In this document: positions 11,626 through 24,533 of the stretch, in pieces | Position numbering within the stretch: the first letter of the stretch is position 1 | Layout of the letters: every line of letters begins with the position of its first letter | NCBI GenBank assembly: GCA_902729315.2 | Contig: LR746272.1 | Location: 6,325,827 to 6,389,826 of the forward strand | DNA: 64,000 nucleotides | Direction: 5' to 3' | Source of the DNA: Spirodela intermedia | Taxonomy: Eukaryota > Streptophyta > Magnoliopsida > Alismatales > Araceae | Notes under the pieces: generated by a model | Told to the model about the DNA's origin: nothing | Seen by the model: only the letters and a program-made list of their open reading frames with translations | The model's database searches: none | Program-made: the position numbers and the translations under genes

Positions 11626-14600
11626 ATGCCGGCGATCGAGCTGAAGCTATCCCGTTCCAACCGCATCTATCGTCCATCTGTACGTCCGATAGGCTGCTTG
11701 CCAGTTGGAGGGACAATTTAGAGGGAGTGATGAGGACTGTTTGTTTTGGGAAAATTCGTACCAGGCCTTTTATATCTACGATTCTTTGTTGGTTTCTGCA
11801 GGAGGCGGTTGAGGGGAAGATCGTGACGACGTCGTCGGCTCCCCTCTCACACCAAGACATCCGCGTCTCCATCTCTGGTTCAGTCAATCTTCAGGCATGT
11901 TATACGCGCCGCGCTGGATGTGTTTGTTGCTAATGTTCTCGTACTCTGACCTTCCTCAGTTCTTGTTTTCTACTGGCTGAAGGTCCGAGGAGGGTTGGCG
12001 GGCGTGGTCGACTCCCTGTACAGCGTCGTCAAGCCGATTTATTTAGTGTGAGTCACCAGCCGTCTCTCCCTCGCTGAGTTCCTCCGGCGTCCGTTTTCGT
12101 CATTTCTTATGGTGTTTCTTTCTTTCTTTCCGGGACTAAATTTATTATAAAATAGGGAACGTCGATATTGTCCAGACAAGTCTGCTCTGTTCAGAAGTCA
12201 CCTGTTTTATGAGCCGAGGATTGAAGTTGATTGATTGGACTAGGATCTATTCTACTAGGTAAAGAATGTAAGGTTGTCGGAGGGTTAGGCGGTTAGTATA
12301 GTTTTTCATCTCCCTGGTATAGACGCGAGAGATGATACGAAGTAGACATGCCTTGAAAGTACGCTACGCTGAGTATACTAAAATCCTTATTTTTCTTTGA
12401 AATTTAGTCAATAAACTGCACGTCTCAATCTCAAATAGATGCGCCACTGTGTGAACAACAATGGGGCCTGCCGCCTGAAAGTCAGCTCTATAAAAGAGTG
12501 TTTTTCTTCCAGCTGTCACCACTGTGCAGCCAGGCACATATGGGTGGTGTTAGTGGAACTCCAAGTCCCGAATTTATTTTAATTTAAATTCTCTTTTGAT
12601 TGGTTTCCCTAGAGATACCTCATTTGGATGATTATTGATTAGTTTTTTCAAATTTTGGTTCATTAGTAATATAATGTAATATTTCCTAGTTGTCGAATGG
12701 ATGCTCTTGCTTATTTTTCGTTTTTGCACCTTATTTTTCAGTTTTCGAGCCTCTCACTTCTGGTAAATTTGCCTTTCGTTTTGAAATCAGGAAGAATAGC
12801 GTCGTGGTTAGTTCATCTGGAAAACTCGCTCCAGGAACCAATGAGGTGTTGTATTAAACTTTAATGTCCCTTTTCTTTACATCTCATGCTTCATACTTCG
12901 CTTTCATTGTTTCATATTGTCGGCCATCTAGAATGAATGCTGCCTTCAATAAAAGTTAGCTCGAATGACGAATCAGATGGGTAGCAATATACAGTTAAGA
13001 AATATAGCTTTGTCAGGCAGAAATTTGTAACATTCTTGATCAAAGCGTACACTATATCTTAAGTAAGATGAAATGATCGTAATCTGGAACAGATGTAGTA
13101 GTTCTAAGACCGTGTCTGAGCACTGTTAGATATATCAGGTGATTTCGCAACAAGGTTGAGCCTGAAATCGTTTTTGTTTACGTTATATGCACTCGTTCTT
13201 CTCTTAAGTCACAAAAATGTACCTAATCTCTTACACGACACATCATACCTTATGGTTGCATATTTGGATCTATTCCTTTTAGACAGTCGTAGTTTTTGAA
13301 TTGACCTGAGTGGGAGTCATGTTCATGGGACCATGCATTTGTGGAAGGGACATTTCAACGGCATCTTTTTAAGTGACCTGGTTCAGTCACAAACTGCTTA
13401 CGTTGACCAAAACGCTGGGTAGTGATATCTTTCCAGCTTTCAGGAATTCTTCATACTATCCAGTTTACAAAACACAATTTCCAGCCTGCACCATGTCAAT
13501 TATTGCCAGTTGCAGCTATTTCATCCTTTCTCTATTTTAATTCTACCAATGAGGTTTATTTCCTGCCGTATTTGGTTGGCTTGTTCTGATCTCATTCCAT
13601 GTTCGATTTATATTTTACTTGACGCTAGTTTTTCTCTCTACGGTTTTCTGATGTGTTACAAGAGTTGATGCGTAAGTATACGCAGTTAGGAGTTTCTCAT
13701 AATGTCCACAATGATGCCTTCTACATTGAGAAATAAGAGGGTGGTAAGGGAAAAGAGCTGCCAATACAGATTATTTTACAAATGATTTCTGGGGAGCAAC
13801 ATCTGAGGCTTATACGACTAGAATATGCTCTACTATTTGAAGTAGACTTTGAATTTCATGTTTTGAATCATTGGAGAGCAATGCTGATGCTGGAAATTAC
13901 GAAGCACAACACTAATGGTGTTTTAGGCATGTTCCTCGACTAGAATTTTGTTTCGTATATGATTCGTCCTTTGATTTAAAGAAACAAAAGCTTACATTGC
14001 AATTTAGGTCCGAGCATCAGTTGCTCCAATTCTAAACGACGCTATGGATTTTGAAATTTATTTAATTTCACCACAAGCATCCGGCATTATTTCTGGGTTA
14101 GAAAATTGAGGATGATAACAAAGCAGGAAAGTTGTAGGGTTCAAAGACATAACTATGGATCATAGTTTGTTCCGTATGAAAAAATCATTGAGGTACGTGA
14201 AAAATATGCGTTAAAAGATATCACTGCCTTATACAGTCATGGCTTTGCCTTTTTATACACGGATAAGATTGGATAGCATTAATTAACAAATGGCTGTTAG
14301 AAATTGAGAGGTCAAAAACCCATTGATATGATTACCAGAGATGCTGCCTGTTCTCATCTAATCCAAGAAGCCAAAAAGTGGAAATATCTCATTCAATAAC
14401 TGTTCAGCGAGGTTAGAATACAAACCTAATTATAAACTTAAAGAGGATCTTGTTTGATAGGTTTCTTCTGTATCTTCTCTGATGGGGTCTCTTCACTTGG
14501 GCATCCTTGTTTATGTTGCGGTTTAAATTGTGATGTATTGCAGATTTGTAGGCGATCTTGTAATTTGGTTCATTTATCTTTTTACAGATGAATATTTTTA

Positions 14601-17600
14601 TTTACTACTTCCGACCAAAACATCATTCAAAGAATTTTTTAAAATATGTTTTGAAAGAAAACTTGTTTTCCTTTATCTTAAGGTGGAACACATTCTATTT
14701 TCTTTTTGAATTTTTTAACGTCTCATTCACTGATAAATATATGACCTACGTGATAGTTTAATGCTGACATTTGAAAAATAAACTTAGATAAGGGTTGAAC
14801 AGTATTTCCAACAATTCAATTTTTTTATGTATGGGACTTGAATTTGAATTTCTTTTGCTATTTCACCTTTATTTACCTTTTAAATCATTCTTCAAATTGG
14901 ATTTTATGTTTATTTCTCAATGTTCTGTTTGAATATTACAGTGAAGATTTTATTTTTTTTATATGATCTACCTTGGAACAAATTTTTCGACACATTCTGC
15001 TCAATTTCGTCATAATCATCATCGTTACCATCCTCCAGAACCCAGTTAATTGGGGTATTGACAGTGGTGGACAGTCATCCTACTCCTATCCACCCTCTCA
15101 CGTGGTTCATCTATCTTCATCATACTTAAGTCCATTTATCTCCATTGCTTGTATCCAAGTTCTTTCGCTCTTTTTCTTTCCCCTTTAGAACCCTCAGCAA
15201 AACCGTTTATGTCTTCACAATTGCTGTCACTTTATGGATATTTCCGAATCATCTAAGATGGGTTTCAGGGGCTTCCTGTGGTTTTCACATTTGCAGTGTC
15301 TTCCCGAGTATATAGCGGAAAATTCCCTGAAAGCCTTCTCAGACTTTATATCTTTCGTATTTTCCAGATACCATTTTCCATTACTTTGAGAAAAGATGAT
15401 GCGAAGGACATTCAAAGGTTTTATGACACATTTCATGGAGGAAATATCACTATTCAGGTAGATATTTTCATAGGCAAGCTCTGTTATCTCTGATTCTACT
15501 GTTAAACGTTGGTTTTTACTCTTTCACTCACCATTCTGGGAGCTGTGGGATTTCTAATTGTTTTTTTGATAGTATTTAATAACTGCAGATATAAGTAGGG
15601 GTTATCTTCACAAATCTTTATCTGCCACTAAAGAATTCATCGTTCAAAGGGATAAAGGTAATAACATATGAAGTACTTAAATATCATTATTTCTTTACAT
15701 CATGAAATACAATTTACTTTTCCACTATTTGCATTTCTATTCCAGGCTCTGTATTGGACCTGCCTGTTGCAGCTGACATTGTGAGCTTTTATGTTACGGA
15801 AGACACTCAGAAGCACCAATTAATCCCCGAGCTTACCACTGGTACACATATAATGCTTTGTTATATTTGGGCCTTATTTCTCTCTTGAACAGATCCGTTA
15901 ATTTCTGAGTGGATTGCTGACTGAGATGCAATAATTTGCTGATTACATTTTTTTTTATTTACTACCTTTGGAGTGCTTGCTACTGCTGTTTATCTAATGC
16001 TCAAGTAAATAAATGAACAACCGTACCTTTCTACCGATGTGAGATGCACATCGTATGTAACATGCCATGATTCTCTAAGATAATACATGGAGCCTTCTAG
16101 CTTTTGGCTGGTCCCTTTTGGAGCGAAGTAATTTACTTTTCTTTATTTTTTATATTACACAATTTATTAGAACTACAAAGGAATTTTGTGGTTCTCAGGA
16201 TTTTCTGGTTGTTCATGTTGCCTATTGGTCTAACCCGGGGAAAGGTTTGCATTTTTCCCAAATATAGGGGAAAGAAGGAGCGAAAATTTAGCCCTTCCAT
16301 TGCTTTTTTAGATAATACATTTTAACAGCAAGGTAGTTTCTTAAATAGATTATATATTTCCTTATATTCATGCGGATAGGAACCAACTATTTGATAGCTA
16401 TATTGAATAACCTTCCTTTTTCTTTAGTTTCTATGTTGTCAGCGTTGTTTCCTTTGTATTCATATGAAATTGCTTTCAAGCAGGACGTTTCCGGGTAACA
16501 GGGAAGATACCAACATCATGCTCTATTTCAGATCCTCTTATTGGGGAACTAATTGTTGAATCATCTGCTGTACCCATTAGCTCCATAGATATACAATTAC
16601 TTCGTGTTGAGTCTATTCTTGCTGGAGAAAGGATCGTGACCGATACATCTGCTGTTCAGACCACGCAGGCATGTATCCATTGTGCTCATCTCTGTGGTCA
16701 TTCGGTACAGCTAACATGCATGTTCGTATTATACTGTAGATTGCTGATGGTGATGTATGTCGATCGCTTGTTCTTCCAATTTATGTCATTCTTCCCCGGC
16801 TTTTAGTATGTCCTTCATTGGTAGCAGGGTAAGTGCTATTATCTAAATAATTCTACGTGATATTTTTGCGAAAGTAGTGGTCTGTGATATTGTTTAGAAC
16901 GGTTTATTATTTATTTTGTTTGTTCTTGTATTTTTTCTTCAATGCTTTGGTTTTAACCATTATTATTTTTTAAAAGTTCGATTATGATTGTTCATGCATT
17001 TCACGGATTTTATGAGGAACGTATAAAACCAATTACACAGCTGAGTGACCTGAATAAAATTTCTATCTTGAGGCTTCTTGGGATCAATAACTACCTTATG
17101 GAAAGTACCATGAAGAATTTCTCGGGGGGCTATTTTCTACTTATCACGTACTAGTTGGTGTGTCCAACTATTATTCTACTTTATTAATGTCCGCATTCAA
17201 GATAGTGTTGTTAGGCAGAGTCCTATCAAAATTAACAAAATCAGACAAGGTGGAGTGACTTGTCGACCTACTCGGTGCAATGTCCTGTGTGGTATGTGAC
17301 CGAGAATATCCTGTCATCTGATTTCTATGAACATAGACTCGTCTGGGCATTTCATGGTCAGAATGCTGCAAATCTGGTGCTGTATCCGTATTTTTCATTC
17401 GCATGGAGTTGTTAGTTTTTGTAACCAGAAACTAGCAAACGGCCATGTGTATTGAGAAACGGGGGAAAATAATGCATTGGGAGATGCTTGAGAGGGGGAG
17501 AAACAAGACGCATTTCTTTGTAGCTGGATGGTCTATACTTAACAGATACCATTCAACGTAAAGTACTTCTCTTCATGGAATTTACGAAAGACAAAAACTT

Positions 17601-18441
17601 AGAAAGCCCATTAGAGGAATAGTAGAAGAGGATGATCACCAGAAGAGGAATAGCATTAGAAGATGATTGTCAATACATTATTAAGAAACTATCAGTACAT
17701 TAGAGGAGTAGCAGAAGAGGATGATTACCCTGTGCAGATATATCCTTCGATTTTGTGTAGTGATGCCCACTTTTTCCTATATTATCATCTCTATTTATGT
17801 AATCATGCGTTTTTTTTTCGAGATATTGTGTCATCATACCCCAAATATTTGATTCAGTTCCTGTTCCTCCAGATAAGTCGGTCAGAATATGATAGATTCC
17901 CTTGTGCTACCAGAAGGTTCAGAATTGACTCCTTTGAAAATGATGATTATTATATCATTCCTTAGAAAATGCTAAATACTTAAGAATGGCAAAACTCGAG
18001 GAAGTGAGAGAATTTCTTCGTTGAAGGTCCATCATTAGTTCATTAAATATAGAATTATGTCTTGGCAGCGGCATATCTTTCTTGATATGTGGGCCTTGAT
18101 ACCGTTCAAATCAACCACAGCCTTTAAGGTTGATCAGCACTCATACTTCAGCGGTTTTATGCTCTTGTATTTACATGATGCGTGTGTTCTCTTTTTGATG
18201 GTTGCTTTAACTTAAATGCAGGCCTTTCTCAGTTGAGTTTCAGGTTTCCATCGTCATCACCTTCCAATCAGAGTTGTCCAAACTCTACCCTAAATCTGAC
18301 CTCAGAACTCCCAGGCCTTGGGTATGCGTCAATTAACCATTTTTTTTTTTTTTTTTCCCTTCTGATGATAAATTTCCCTTTGTAACTTTGTACTATCGTG
18401 TTCAGTTGGCGATGCAGACCCTGCCTCTCAGGATATGCTGA
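11626..18441 (+). CDS. VPS26C: VPS26C (DSCR3), arrestin-like subunit of the Retriever endosomal recycling complex, complete
   Basis: Eleven exons: 11626-11679, 11802-11894, 11983-12047, 12791-12845, 15368-15457, 15573-15657, 15746-15841, 16484-16668, 16740-16828, 18222-18321, 18406-18441. Phases close exactly, giving 315 residues. The product begins MPAIELKLSRSNRIYRPS and carries GSVNLQVRGG, RFYDTFHGGNITIQ, YLITADISRGYLHKSLSA, GRFRVTGKIPTSC, SIDIQLLRVESILAGER, ADGDVCRSLVLPIYVILPR and GPFSVEFQVSIVITFQSEL, all family hallmarks spread over both arrestin-like beta-sandwich lobes. VPS26C with VPS35L/VPS29-type partners recycles membrane cargo from endosomes; in Arabidopsis it is linked to root-hair growth. 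Two introns (after exons 2 and 8) use GC donors, both in the context CAG|gcatgt. The C-terminus LAMQTLPLRIC diverges from the usual LPLELVR ending but stops cleanly. Length fits the family (about 300-330). Confidence 0.92.
12846..15367 (+). other. Intron 4 of VPS26C (2.5 kb)
   Basis: AT-rich intron between the GTNE and IPFSITL exons, donor gtgttg, acceptor tttccag. Short open frames inside it have no recognisable product. No coding trace of a transposon was seen. Confidence 0.75.
17609..17729 (+). repeat. Imperfect direct repeat pair inside VPS26C intron 9
   Basis: A 32-bp segment at 17609-17640 recurs at 17698-17729 with three mismatches (both begin cattagagga and contain agaagaggatgat). 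The spacer holds further degenerate agaagagga words. The intron runs 16829-18221 and is otherwise AT-rich and apparently non-coding. Confidence 0.8.
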
Positions 18442-19296
18442 CTCACTAGAGTGGGAAAATACCTGTAGGCCCCTGTCCGAGCCTTGCTAATATTGCAAAA
18501 GAGATGGATCTTCGTAAGGTGATATAGTTGGTCTAGCACTAATTTTTTTTGTGTACCTCAAGTTTATATTCCATCCCGATTTGTTTCTACAGTGTGAAAC
18601 TAATTGTGTGATAAAAAATTATTACATTGATAAATAAATGATAAGTGGAAGCAGATGGTTGTATAATTTAGATGTGATTATTCGACTGATTTCATTTAGC
18701 TTTGAATTGAACTGATTGATGTACCCTGAAATCAGATATTGTAGATGGTCTTGTGTTCCACATACTACTGTCGTTGTCTGTTCTGGCAAAATTCAGATTT
18801 GATTCTTTGGTGATAAGTCGTCTCAGAGTGATCTTATATAGCTCAAATTAATTATACCACCACTGAGAAAAAGAGTTGTTGGCTGTGATGTTTGCTTAAG
18901 AAATATTTCAACGACTAGCATTCAATTTTAATTGCATTAATGGAAGAGTTTACATAAGTTGGCCAGGTTTGATAGATATGGGAATATCTGTCTAAGTAGC
19001 ATACATGAGCAAGAAAAAAAGGCTGCCGGATGGTGACGAAGAGATGCATTCAGAAGCAATGGTGAGGAATGAAAAGTAAAGCATCGGTTTCAGATACTTG
19101 CACAGCAATCAGAAATGAGCTCTTTGTTCTATGTACATACATGTCGCCTACTTTCCACCGTCGACCAAAAGGTAGAAGAAGAAGAAGAAGAAGAAGAAGG
19201 GCTAAAACACGAGGTAGAGTGGCCGCCCCTCCTCACCTCACCTCTCACCAGTGGAGCGAAGAACAAGGAAAGGCTGAATAAAGATTGCTCCTTGCG
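18442..19296. other. Convergent intergenic DNA between VPS26C and the receptor-kinase locus
   Basis: AT-rich; holds the 3' UTRs of two genes that meet tail to tail. A (GAA)n tract lies at about 19171-19198. No gene recognised. Confidence 0.6.
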
Positions 19297-22200
19297 TTAC
19301 CCACTGGCGTGGGGTGTGGTGGCCCTGCTGGACCACTGGTGCATTACCGTGTCCGGCGAAGGAGGCTCATCCACTTTCTTCAGCAAGCGCATCTCGTCGA
19401 TGGTCGTCTTCGTAGGCTCCTCCATCTCCCCCGTCCTCTCCTCCTTCGCATGGTCGTCCCCGCTCTCCACCCTCCGGAGCACCTCCACGACCTCGTCCAT
19501 GGCGGGCCTCATCTCCTTCTCCCTCTGCAAGCACCTGAACGCCAACTCCGCCACCACCGTGATCATCCTCTTCACTTCCCAGTCCGTCTCGAAGCCCAGC
19601 TTCGGGTCCACCAGCTCTGCCAGATCGCCGCTCTGGATCTTGCCGATGGCCATGCTGGAGAGGTTGATCTCGTGCCGGCGCCGGGTGATGTCCACGGCGG
19701 GCATGGAGGAGATGAGCTCCACGAGCACCACGCCGAAGCTGTAGACGTCGCTCTTGTCCGTGAGGTGGTAGCACTGGTGGTACTCGGGGTCAACGTACCC
19801 GGGCGTGCCCTGCGGGGCGGTGGAGACGTGGGTGGCGTCCACGGGGAAGAGACGAGAGAGCCCAAAGTCGGCGACTTTGACGTGGAAATTGCCGTCGAGG
19901 AGGATGTTGTTGGTCTTGACGTCGCGGTGGATGATCTGGGGCTCGACGGCGTGGAGGTAGGCGAGGGCGGTGGCCGTCTCGAGAGCGACGCGGAGGCGGA
20001 GGGGCCAGGTGAGTGCGCCGCGGGGGGCGAGATTGCCGTGGAGATGGTCGGCGACGGTGCCGTTGGGGACGAACTCGTAGACGAGGAGGAGCTCGCGGCT
20101 GTGCCGGGAGGTGCAGCCGTAGAGGCTGACCAGGTTGTGGTGGCGGAGGCGGTTGAGGATCTCCACCTCGTTCATGAACTGCTCCACGCGCTTGAAGTTG
20201 TTCTCGTATAGTCGCTTCACCGCGACGATGCGCCCGTCTCGGAGCTTCCCTGCACACGCACACACAACAACAACAAATACCATCTATATTAAAGAGCAAG
20301 AACGGGGGGATTTGGATGGTTGGTTGCTGCGAGTTGCTACGAGAAGAAGAAGAAGAAGACGACGATGATGATGATAATGATGACGAAGAAGAAGAAGGAG
20401 AACGGGAGGAGGAGGAGGAGGAGGAGGAGGAGGAGGGGAACCTTTGTAGACGGTGCCGAACCCGCCATCGCCCAGCTCGCTGGAGGGGTTGAATCCGTTG
20501 GTGGCCTCGTGCAGCTCCTCGTATCTGAAGTACTGCGTGCCGCACTGCAAGCTGCCACTCTCCGGGTTTTTCTTCAAGGACGGCTCTAAGGAGCCCGACC
20601 GGAAGAGCAGATCCGAAGAGTGGGATCGCCACTTCCTGTTCTTCCGTCTGAAGAAAAGAAAGCAAATGAAGCCAGCCAGGAGTGCGCCCCCAAATCCTGC
20701 CGACACGCCTGCGCGAAGAAGATGCAGAACTGAGCAACAAGATTGAAGGCGGCGAGGTTTTAGAAAATATTGTTCCTCGGAGGGAAAGAAAAGAAAGCCA
20801 TATATTGCGACGAAAAGCGACCGCTTTTCATGCAGAGAGAGCGTACCTATGATAATCTTCCTGATCTTACTAGGCTTCTGAGCTGCATAGAAAAAGCCAC
20901 GCCAGTCAGGCTCTATCTCCATAGTCAATAGTTATCAAGTAGCCAAAACACTAGCCGATAATAGCGGAGAAATATAGGCATGCTTCAGACGTTGACCCAC
21001 AACCAGAACTCTCTCCATTTTCAGTCTGAACAAACTGGTGGCATTAAACATCGGTCAATGATAATTTAGTGGCACACCGTACTTTCATCACCTTCTGTCC
21101 CTAAGAAGCAGCTCATATACTTTCTAGCAAGCCAAATGTCTGCCCATCTTACTCTGTAATATTCCCCTACCATGCATGGAGAGGAATATGATCCTACTGC
21201 TGCAAAACCCTAGACTGTTTTATTCTGTACCGCCTGGAGAGCTGAAACAATGGGGCGAGAAGTAGCATGCACGCTTCTTCACAGGTGGATAGTTTCCGAA
21301 GAATCCTATCACGCATACGGTGCGTGCGGTCTGAAAAAGCTTCACGTCTCTTGTTCTGTGCTAGGATGAGTGGAGAGAGGAAGAGAAAACGTCCAGGTTT
21401 TCTTCTCACCGACTAGTCTTCATAACCTAGAAGAACCGATTGATCCGCGGATTATAGATCGAACGAAAGCATGGAAGAGGCAAATCTAGAAGAACACCAA
21501 ACCTGGTCATAATCAGAGGGATTTGGAATCTGTATGGGCAGAGAGATTCCAAACATGCGGAGACCAGCGAGCTACAGTTTGAAAATTTTTAACATAGAAC
21601 AGATAGGAAAGTAAAAACATGAGTACCAGACCTTTGCAGCTGACAGCATGGGACCTGTCGCTGCAGAGACATGAGAACCTGCTCTGCTTGGCATCATACC
21701 GACATCTTCCGCCACTCTCCAGGCACTCGCTGCAGTTTACGGCTCGCCATCGCAGGAGAAAACCAGGTTTCAGGATATCCAGGGCATCATTATACTTCTC
21801 TAGGCCGTCATCCCCCAGGCCAACTATAGGGAAGCTAATGACAGATTTACAGGCCGATGCGTTCACTTGATCCCTACCGACGAACGACAGGCCCTTGCTT
21901 CCATTACGGCAATTGATGGGGACGTAACCAGGAGGCTGCGAATTCGGCTCACAGTCGAGGAGGAAGAAGAGGCTGCTCTGGGCCGGGACGATGGAGAAGG
22001 GAGTGGCGGTAATCGAGAGATTATCGCGGGGCACATAGCAGGTTGAGCTTGAGAGGCCAACGTTGGAGACGAGGAACGACTGGTTGCGGTAGAAGATGTT
22101 CCGAACGTGGTAATCATCTTCGAAGATGCGGACGACTGGGAAATCTGCCCGGCAGGTGAGCTTGAAAGAAGGAAAACCGCAGTGGGAATGTTGGAAGCCG

Positions 22201-22412
22201 TCCAGCCAGAAAGGGTAACTCACGTTGACCCCATTCCCGCAGTGCCTCGGCAAGCAGTCGTCCGGCGGCAGGTCAGCGGCCCAGGCCAGAGAGGAGAGGA
22301 GGAAAGAGGAGAGGGCGAGCCTCAGGGAGAGCTCTGTTAGTTTTGACCATGCGGTCAGAGTGGGCATCTTCATCTGCAGAGGAGAATCAGTGGGCAGGCT
22401 CGATGAATCCAT
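19297..22412 (-). CDS. LRK10L-type (GUB_WAK) receptor-like kinase: ectodomain exon A plus the only kinase module of the locus
   Basis: Exons in transcription order: 22412-21632, 20882-20847, 20708-20442, 20249-19297; phases close, giving 678 residues. Exon 1 has a signal peptide (LALSSFLLSSLAWA), a GUB_WAK_bind domain opening with CLPRHCGNGVNVSYPFW, and a WAK_assoc domain with CSECLESGGRC. Exon 2 encodes the basic stretch AQKPSKIRKIII. Exon 3 holds the membrane helix (residues about 274-293), the RRK stop-transfer and the P-loop GDGGFGTVYKG. Exon 4 holds VAVK (Lys about 373), HRDVKTNN (Asp about 471), DFG (about 489-491), TPGYVDPEY and YSFGVVLVEL. The catalytic set is complete, so this is an active RD-type kinase of the leaf-rust-10-like family, which acts at the plasma membrane and binds wall-type ligands by inference. 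The kinase exon is very GC-rich. Three further ectodomain exons lie upstream on the same strand (see the following entries). Confidence 0.9.
20250..20441 (-). repeat. 192-bp intron built mostly of trinucleotide repeats (kinase intron between P-loop and catalytic Lys)
   Basis: On the coding strand the intron runs from gttcccctcc through (CTC)n, (TTC)n, (ATC)n-like and (CTT)n blocks to an acceptor gtgtgcag. On the plus strand these appear as (GGA)n at 20404-20436 and (GAA/GAC/GAT)n at 20340-20398. Retention would read in frame through proline/leucine/histidine runs to a stop near 20290. Confidence 0.85.
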
Positions 22413-23186
22413 TCCAGGGGAAGAAGAGAAGGGGAGAGGAAGGTAATGGGCGGAGGGAGGACACGGGGGACTTCTTCCTCAGATTTCTGTGGCTGATGCT
22501 GCTCGTGGTTGAAGGCGTGACGTTAACAGGTGGGACTCCGACCATGAAACCCGGCGGCTAGTTCCAAAGTCAAACCTTGCTTGCAGTAGGGCTTGAAACG
22601 CTACCGTCCGATCACCAGTAGCGAAAGTACCCCCTTTGCACGGACAAAATCGAATCTGAGGTGACCTTGCCCTAGATTTTTATGAAGCAAGCAGACTGGT
22701 GGGCACGGCGAAGTCAACGCTTGATCTGGTCACGCTTGGCAGGTGCTGACCCGCCTCCTTTTGAATCCTTGGCCATCTTTCTTCTCAGAAGAAGAAGAGT
22801 GAGTGATCGAAAGAGAGAGGTTGTGGTGTGGATAGAGGCTTCCGAACATGTCTGATCCAACATGGACTGCTAGCTAACACGGGCTGATAGAGAGAGAGAG
22901 AGGAGACATAAGGCCCCCCGGGGCATCCAAATGATTGACGGAATACCTAAAACTCGAGGACAGAAGGGGAAGCAGAAGCCCACCAGATTCAACGCCGGAG
23001 TCAGCCAGAAGCTCGCACAAGGTGGACTTTCCGCCGATGGGCAAGCACCCGAGAGGCCTAAACGACGTCCACTAAAAGAGAGGGAGGAAGCGAAACGGCT
23101 CGAAGAGCAGGAGGAGGAGGAGGCGGAGGAGGAAGACGACGACGACGACGACGGTGGTGGAGATAGAAGTCTCAGAGGGGGCGTAC
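22413..23186 (-). promoter_or_regulatory. DNA upstream of ectodomain exon A, with two W-box cores
   Basis: Minus-strand TTGACT (plus-strand agtcaa) occurs at 22568-22573 and 22712-22717, about 160 and 300 bp upstream of the exon A start. WRKY factors bind TTGAC[CT], and induction by defence cues is common for this kinase family; use of these sites here is inferred. The part nearest exon B (22870-23186) carries on in frame past exon B's donor as triplet-rich low-complexity sequence (about 23110-23160), which I read as intron. No kinase sequence is present. Confidence 0.4.
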
Positions 23187-23952
23187 CTTTATCTTTAGTC
23201 TCTGTGCATCTGCCCAAGGATGAGGATTCCTTACAGTAGCAGAACTGCGCATCGGGCTGGGAGGAATTGTACCCGCAGACTCCCCCAGAGTCGACGCAGT
23301 CCCTGCACCAGCTCTCCCCCGCCTTCCACCTCACGTCGAACCACAAAAAAGGGTCCAAGTTCGGCACTTCAACGGGCCCCCTTCGTACTGGTACGCTGCC
23401 CATCGAGTTGCACGACGGATCCTTGGCAGGACTCTCCGCCAGAGGGTCATCTAGCACGAGGTAGAACTCGCTCTCCGCGAAGGGAAGGCAAGCGAACATT
23501 TGCTGCTGGAGACGTTCTGTTATCGAACAGTTGTAGAGCGTAACGTTGAGATTGCTGGAAGCGTACTCGAAAAGAGAGCCCAGGTCCAGGGAGACGAGCT
23601 CAAGTAAGGGGCAACTATCTTTCGGCACCACGCTGAGGACGTTGGTTTCGTAGTTGATCTCGCTGACGAGGTAGTTCTTCCCGCTGATCTCGACTACCAG
23701 AGCGTCATCTACACATCTCACCCTGTACTTTTCCCCGAAGCCGCAGTATTCCGGCCGCCCCGCCGCCGTGAAGGGGTAGCTGATGTTGAATTTCCACACG
23801 CCGCAGAGCAGACGGAGAGGATGCCGGCAATCGGCGTACTCTCGCAGGTCGCTCAGCGCCGGGGGAATTCCGGCGAAGAGAGAGAAGAGGAGGAGGAGGA
23901 GAAGCATGGCACAGAGTTCCGAAGGGAAGCCCCAAGGGGTCTCCTCGAGCAC
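23187..23952 (-). CDS. Ectodomain exon B of the LRK10L locus (no kinase of its own)
   Basis: Open from ATG 23952 (alternative ATG 23907, which begins directly with the signal peptide MLLLLLLFSLFAG) to a phase-1 donor GATAAAG|gtacgc at 23187/23186: 255 codons plus one base. It encodes a GUB_WAK_bind domain (CRHPLRLLCG, ISYPF, CGFGEKYRVRC), N-glycosylation sites (NVTLYNCS) and a WAK_assoc domain (CRDCVDSGGVCGYN ending FCYC). Joining to the shared exon at 20882 is in frame and would give a 673-residue receptor kinase. Alternatives: a secreted receptor-like protein formed by reading past the donor, or a duplicated receptor that lost its kinase. No frame damage is visible. Confidence 0.8.
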
Positions 23953-24498
23953 AGTAGAGGGAGAAATAGGCGGCGAATTGAGGAGGGGAAGGTGGCGGAG
24001 GAGAAGAGGGCTCGGTCGCTGCCTTCTCCAATGGGTTGTGGGAGGGACACGACGTCAAAGCCGCCGGCAAACTGCGGGTTTGGTGAAAAGAATTCAACGC
24101 CCACCAGGAGGAAAGGGGAGACTAAAGATCCAACGGCCTTCCCTCTCCTTCAAAACGCTCACAGAGATGGCGGGATACCCACTGCCTCTAAAGATCCAAG
24201 AACTTGCAGGTATTATCTCTCGGACTGACAGCGCCCGACAACCAAATTTAATGACCAGGTCAACATACTACCTCCGAGGTACCAATCGTAATCCTGCAAA
24301 TCCTGGAAAACCTGGGTGCTCTCTGTGGTGCCTAGCTTCTTCCTAAGCTCGTCGGAGGAACCTTCTCCGAGCCATCTCCGGCAATTCTTTATGAATAATC
24401 AAACCGAAATCCCCTCAGTTTAAAAGCCCCACAGTGACGCGCACCCTTGAAAATCCTACCTTTAGATGCAGAGGTAGAGAGAGAGAGAAGTCAAGATA

Positions 24499-24501
<3 letters not shown>

Positions 24502-24532
<31 letters not shown>
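24502..24532. repeat. (TC)n microsatellite, about 15 repeats
   Basis: Uninterrupted tc run, preceded at 24473-24488 by a short GA run, so the pair could fold as an imperfect hairpin. It lies about 550 bp upstream of exon B. Confidence 0.95.

Positions 24533-24533
<1 letters not shown>

Noticed and set aside
19285-20211. 308-codon plus-strand frame antisense to the kinase exon
   Set aside because: It is the antisense shadow of a GC-rich kinase exon; its His/Leu/Val/Asp-rich product is typical of such shadows.
22870-23186. Continuation of exon B frame past its donor (Pro/Ser run)
   Set aside because: It is triplet-repeat low complexity with no transmembrane or kinase motif, and follows a good phase-1 donor; read as intron.
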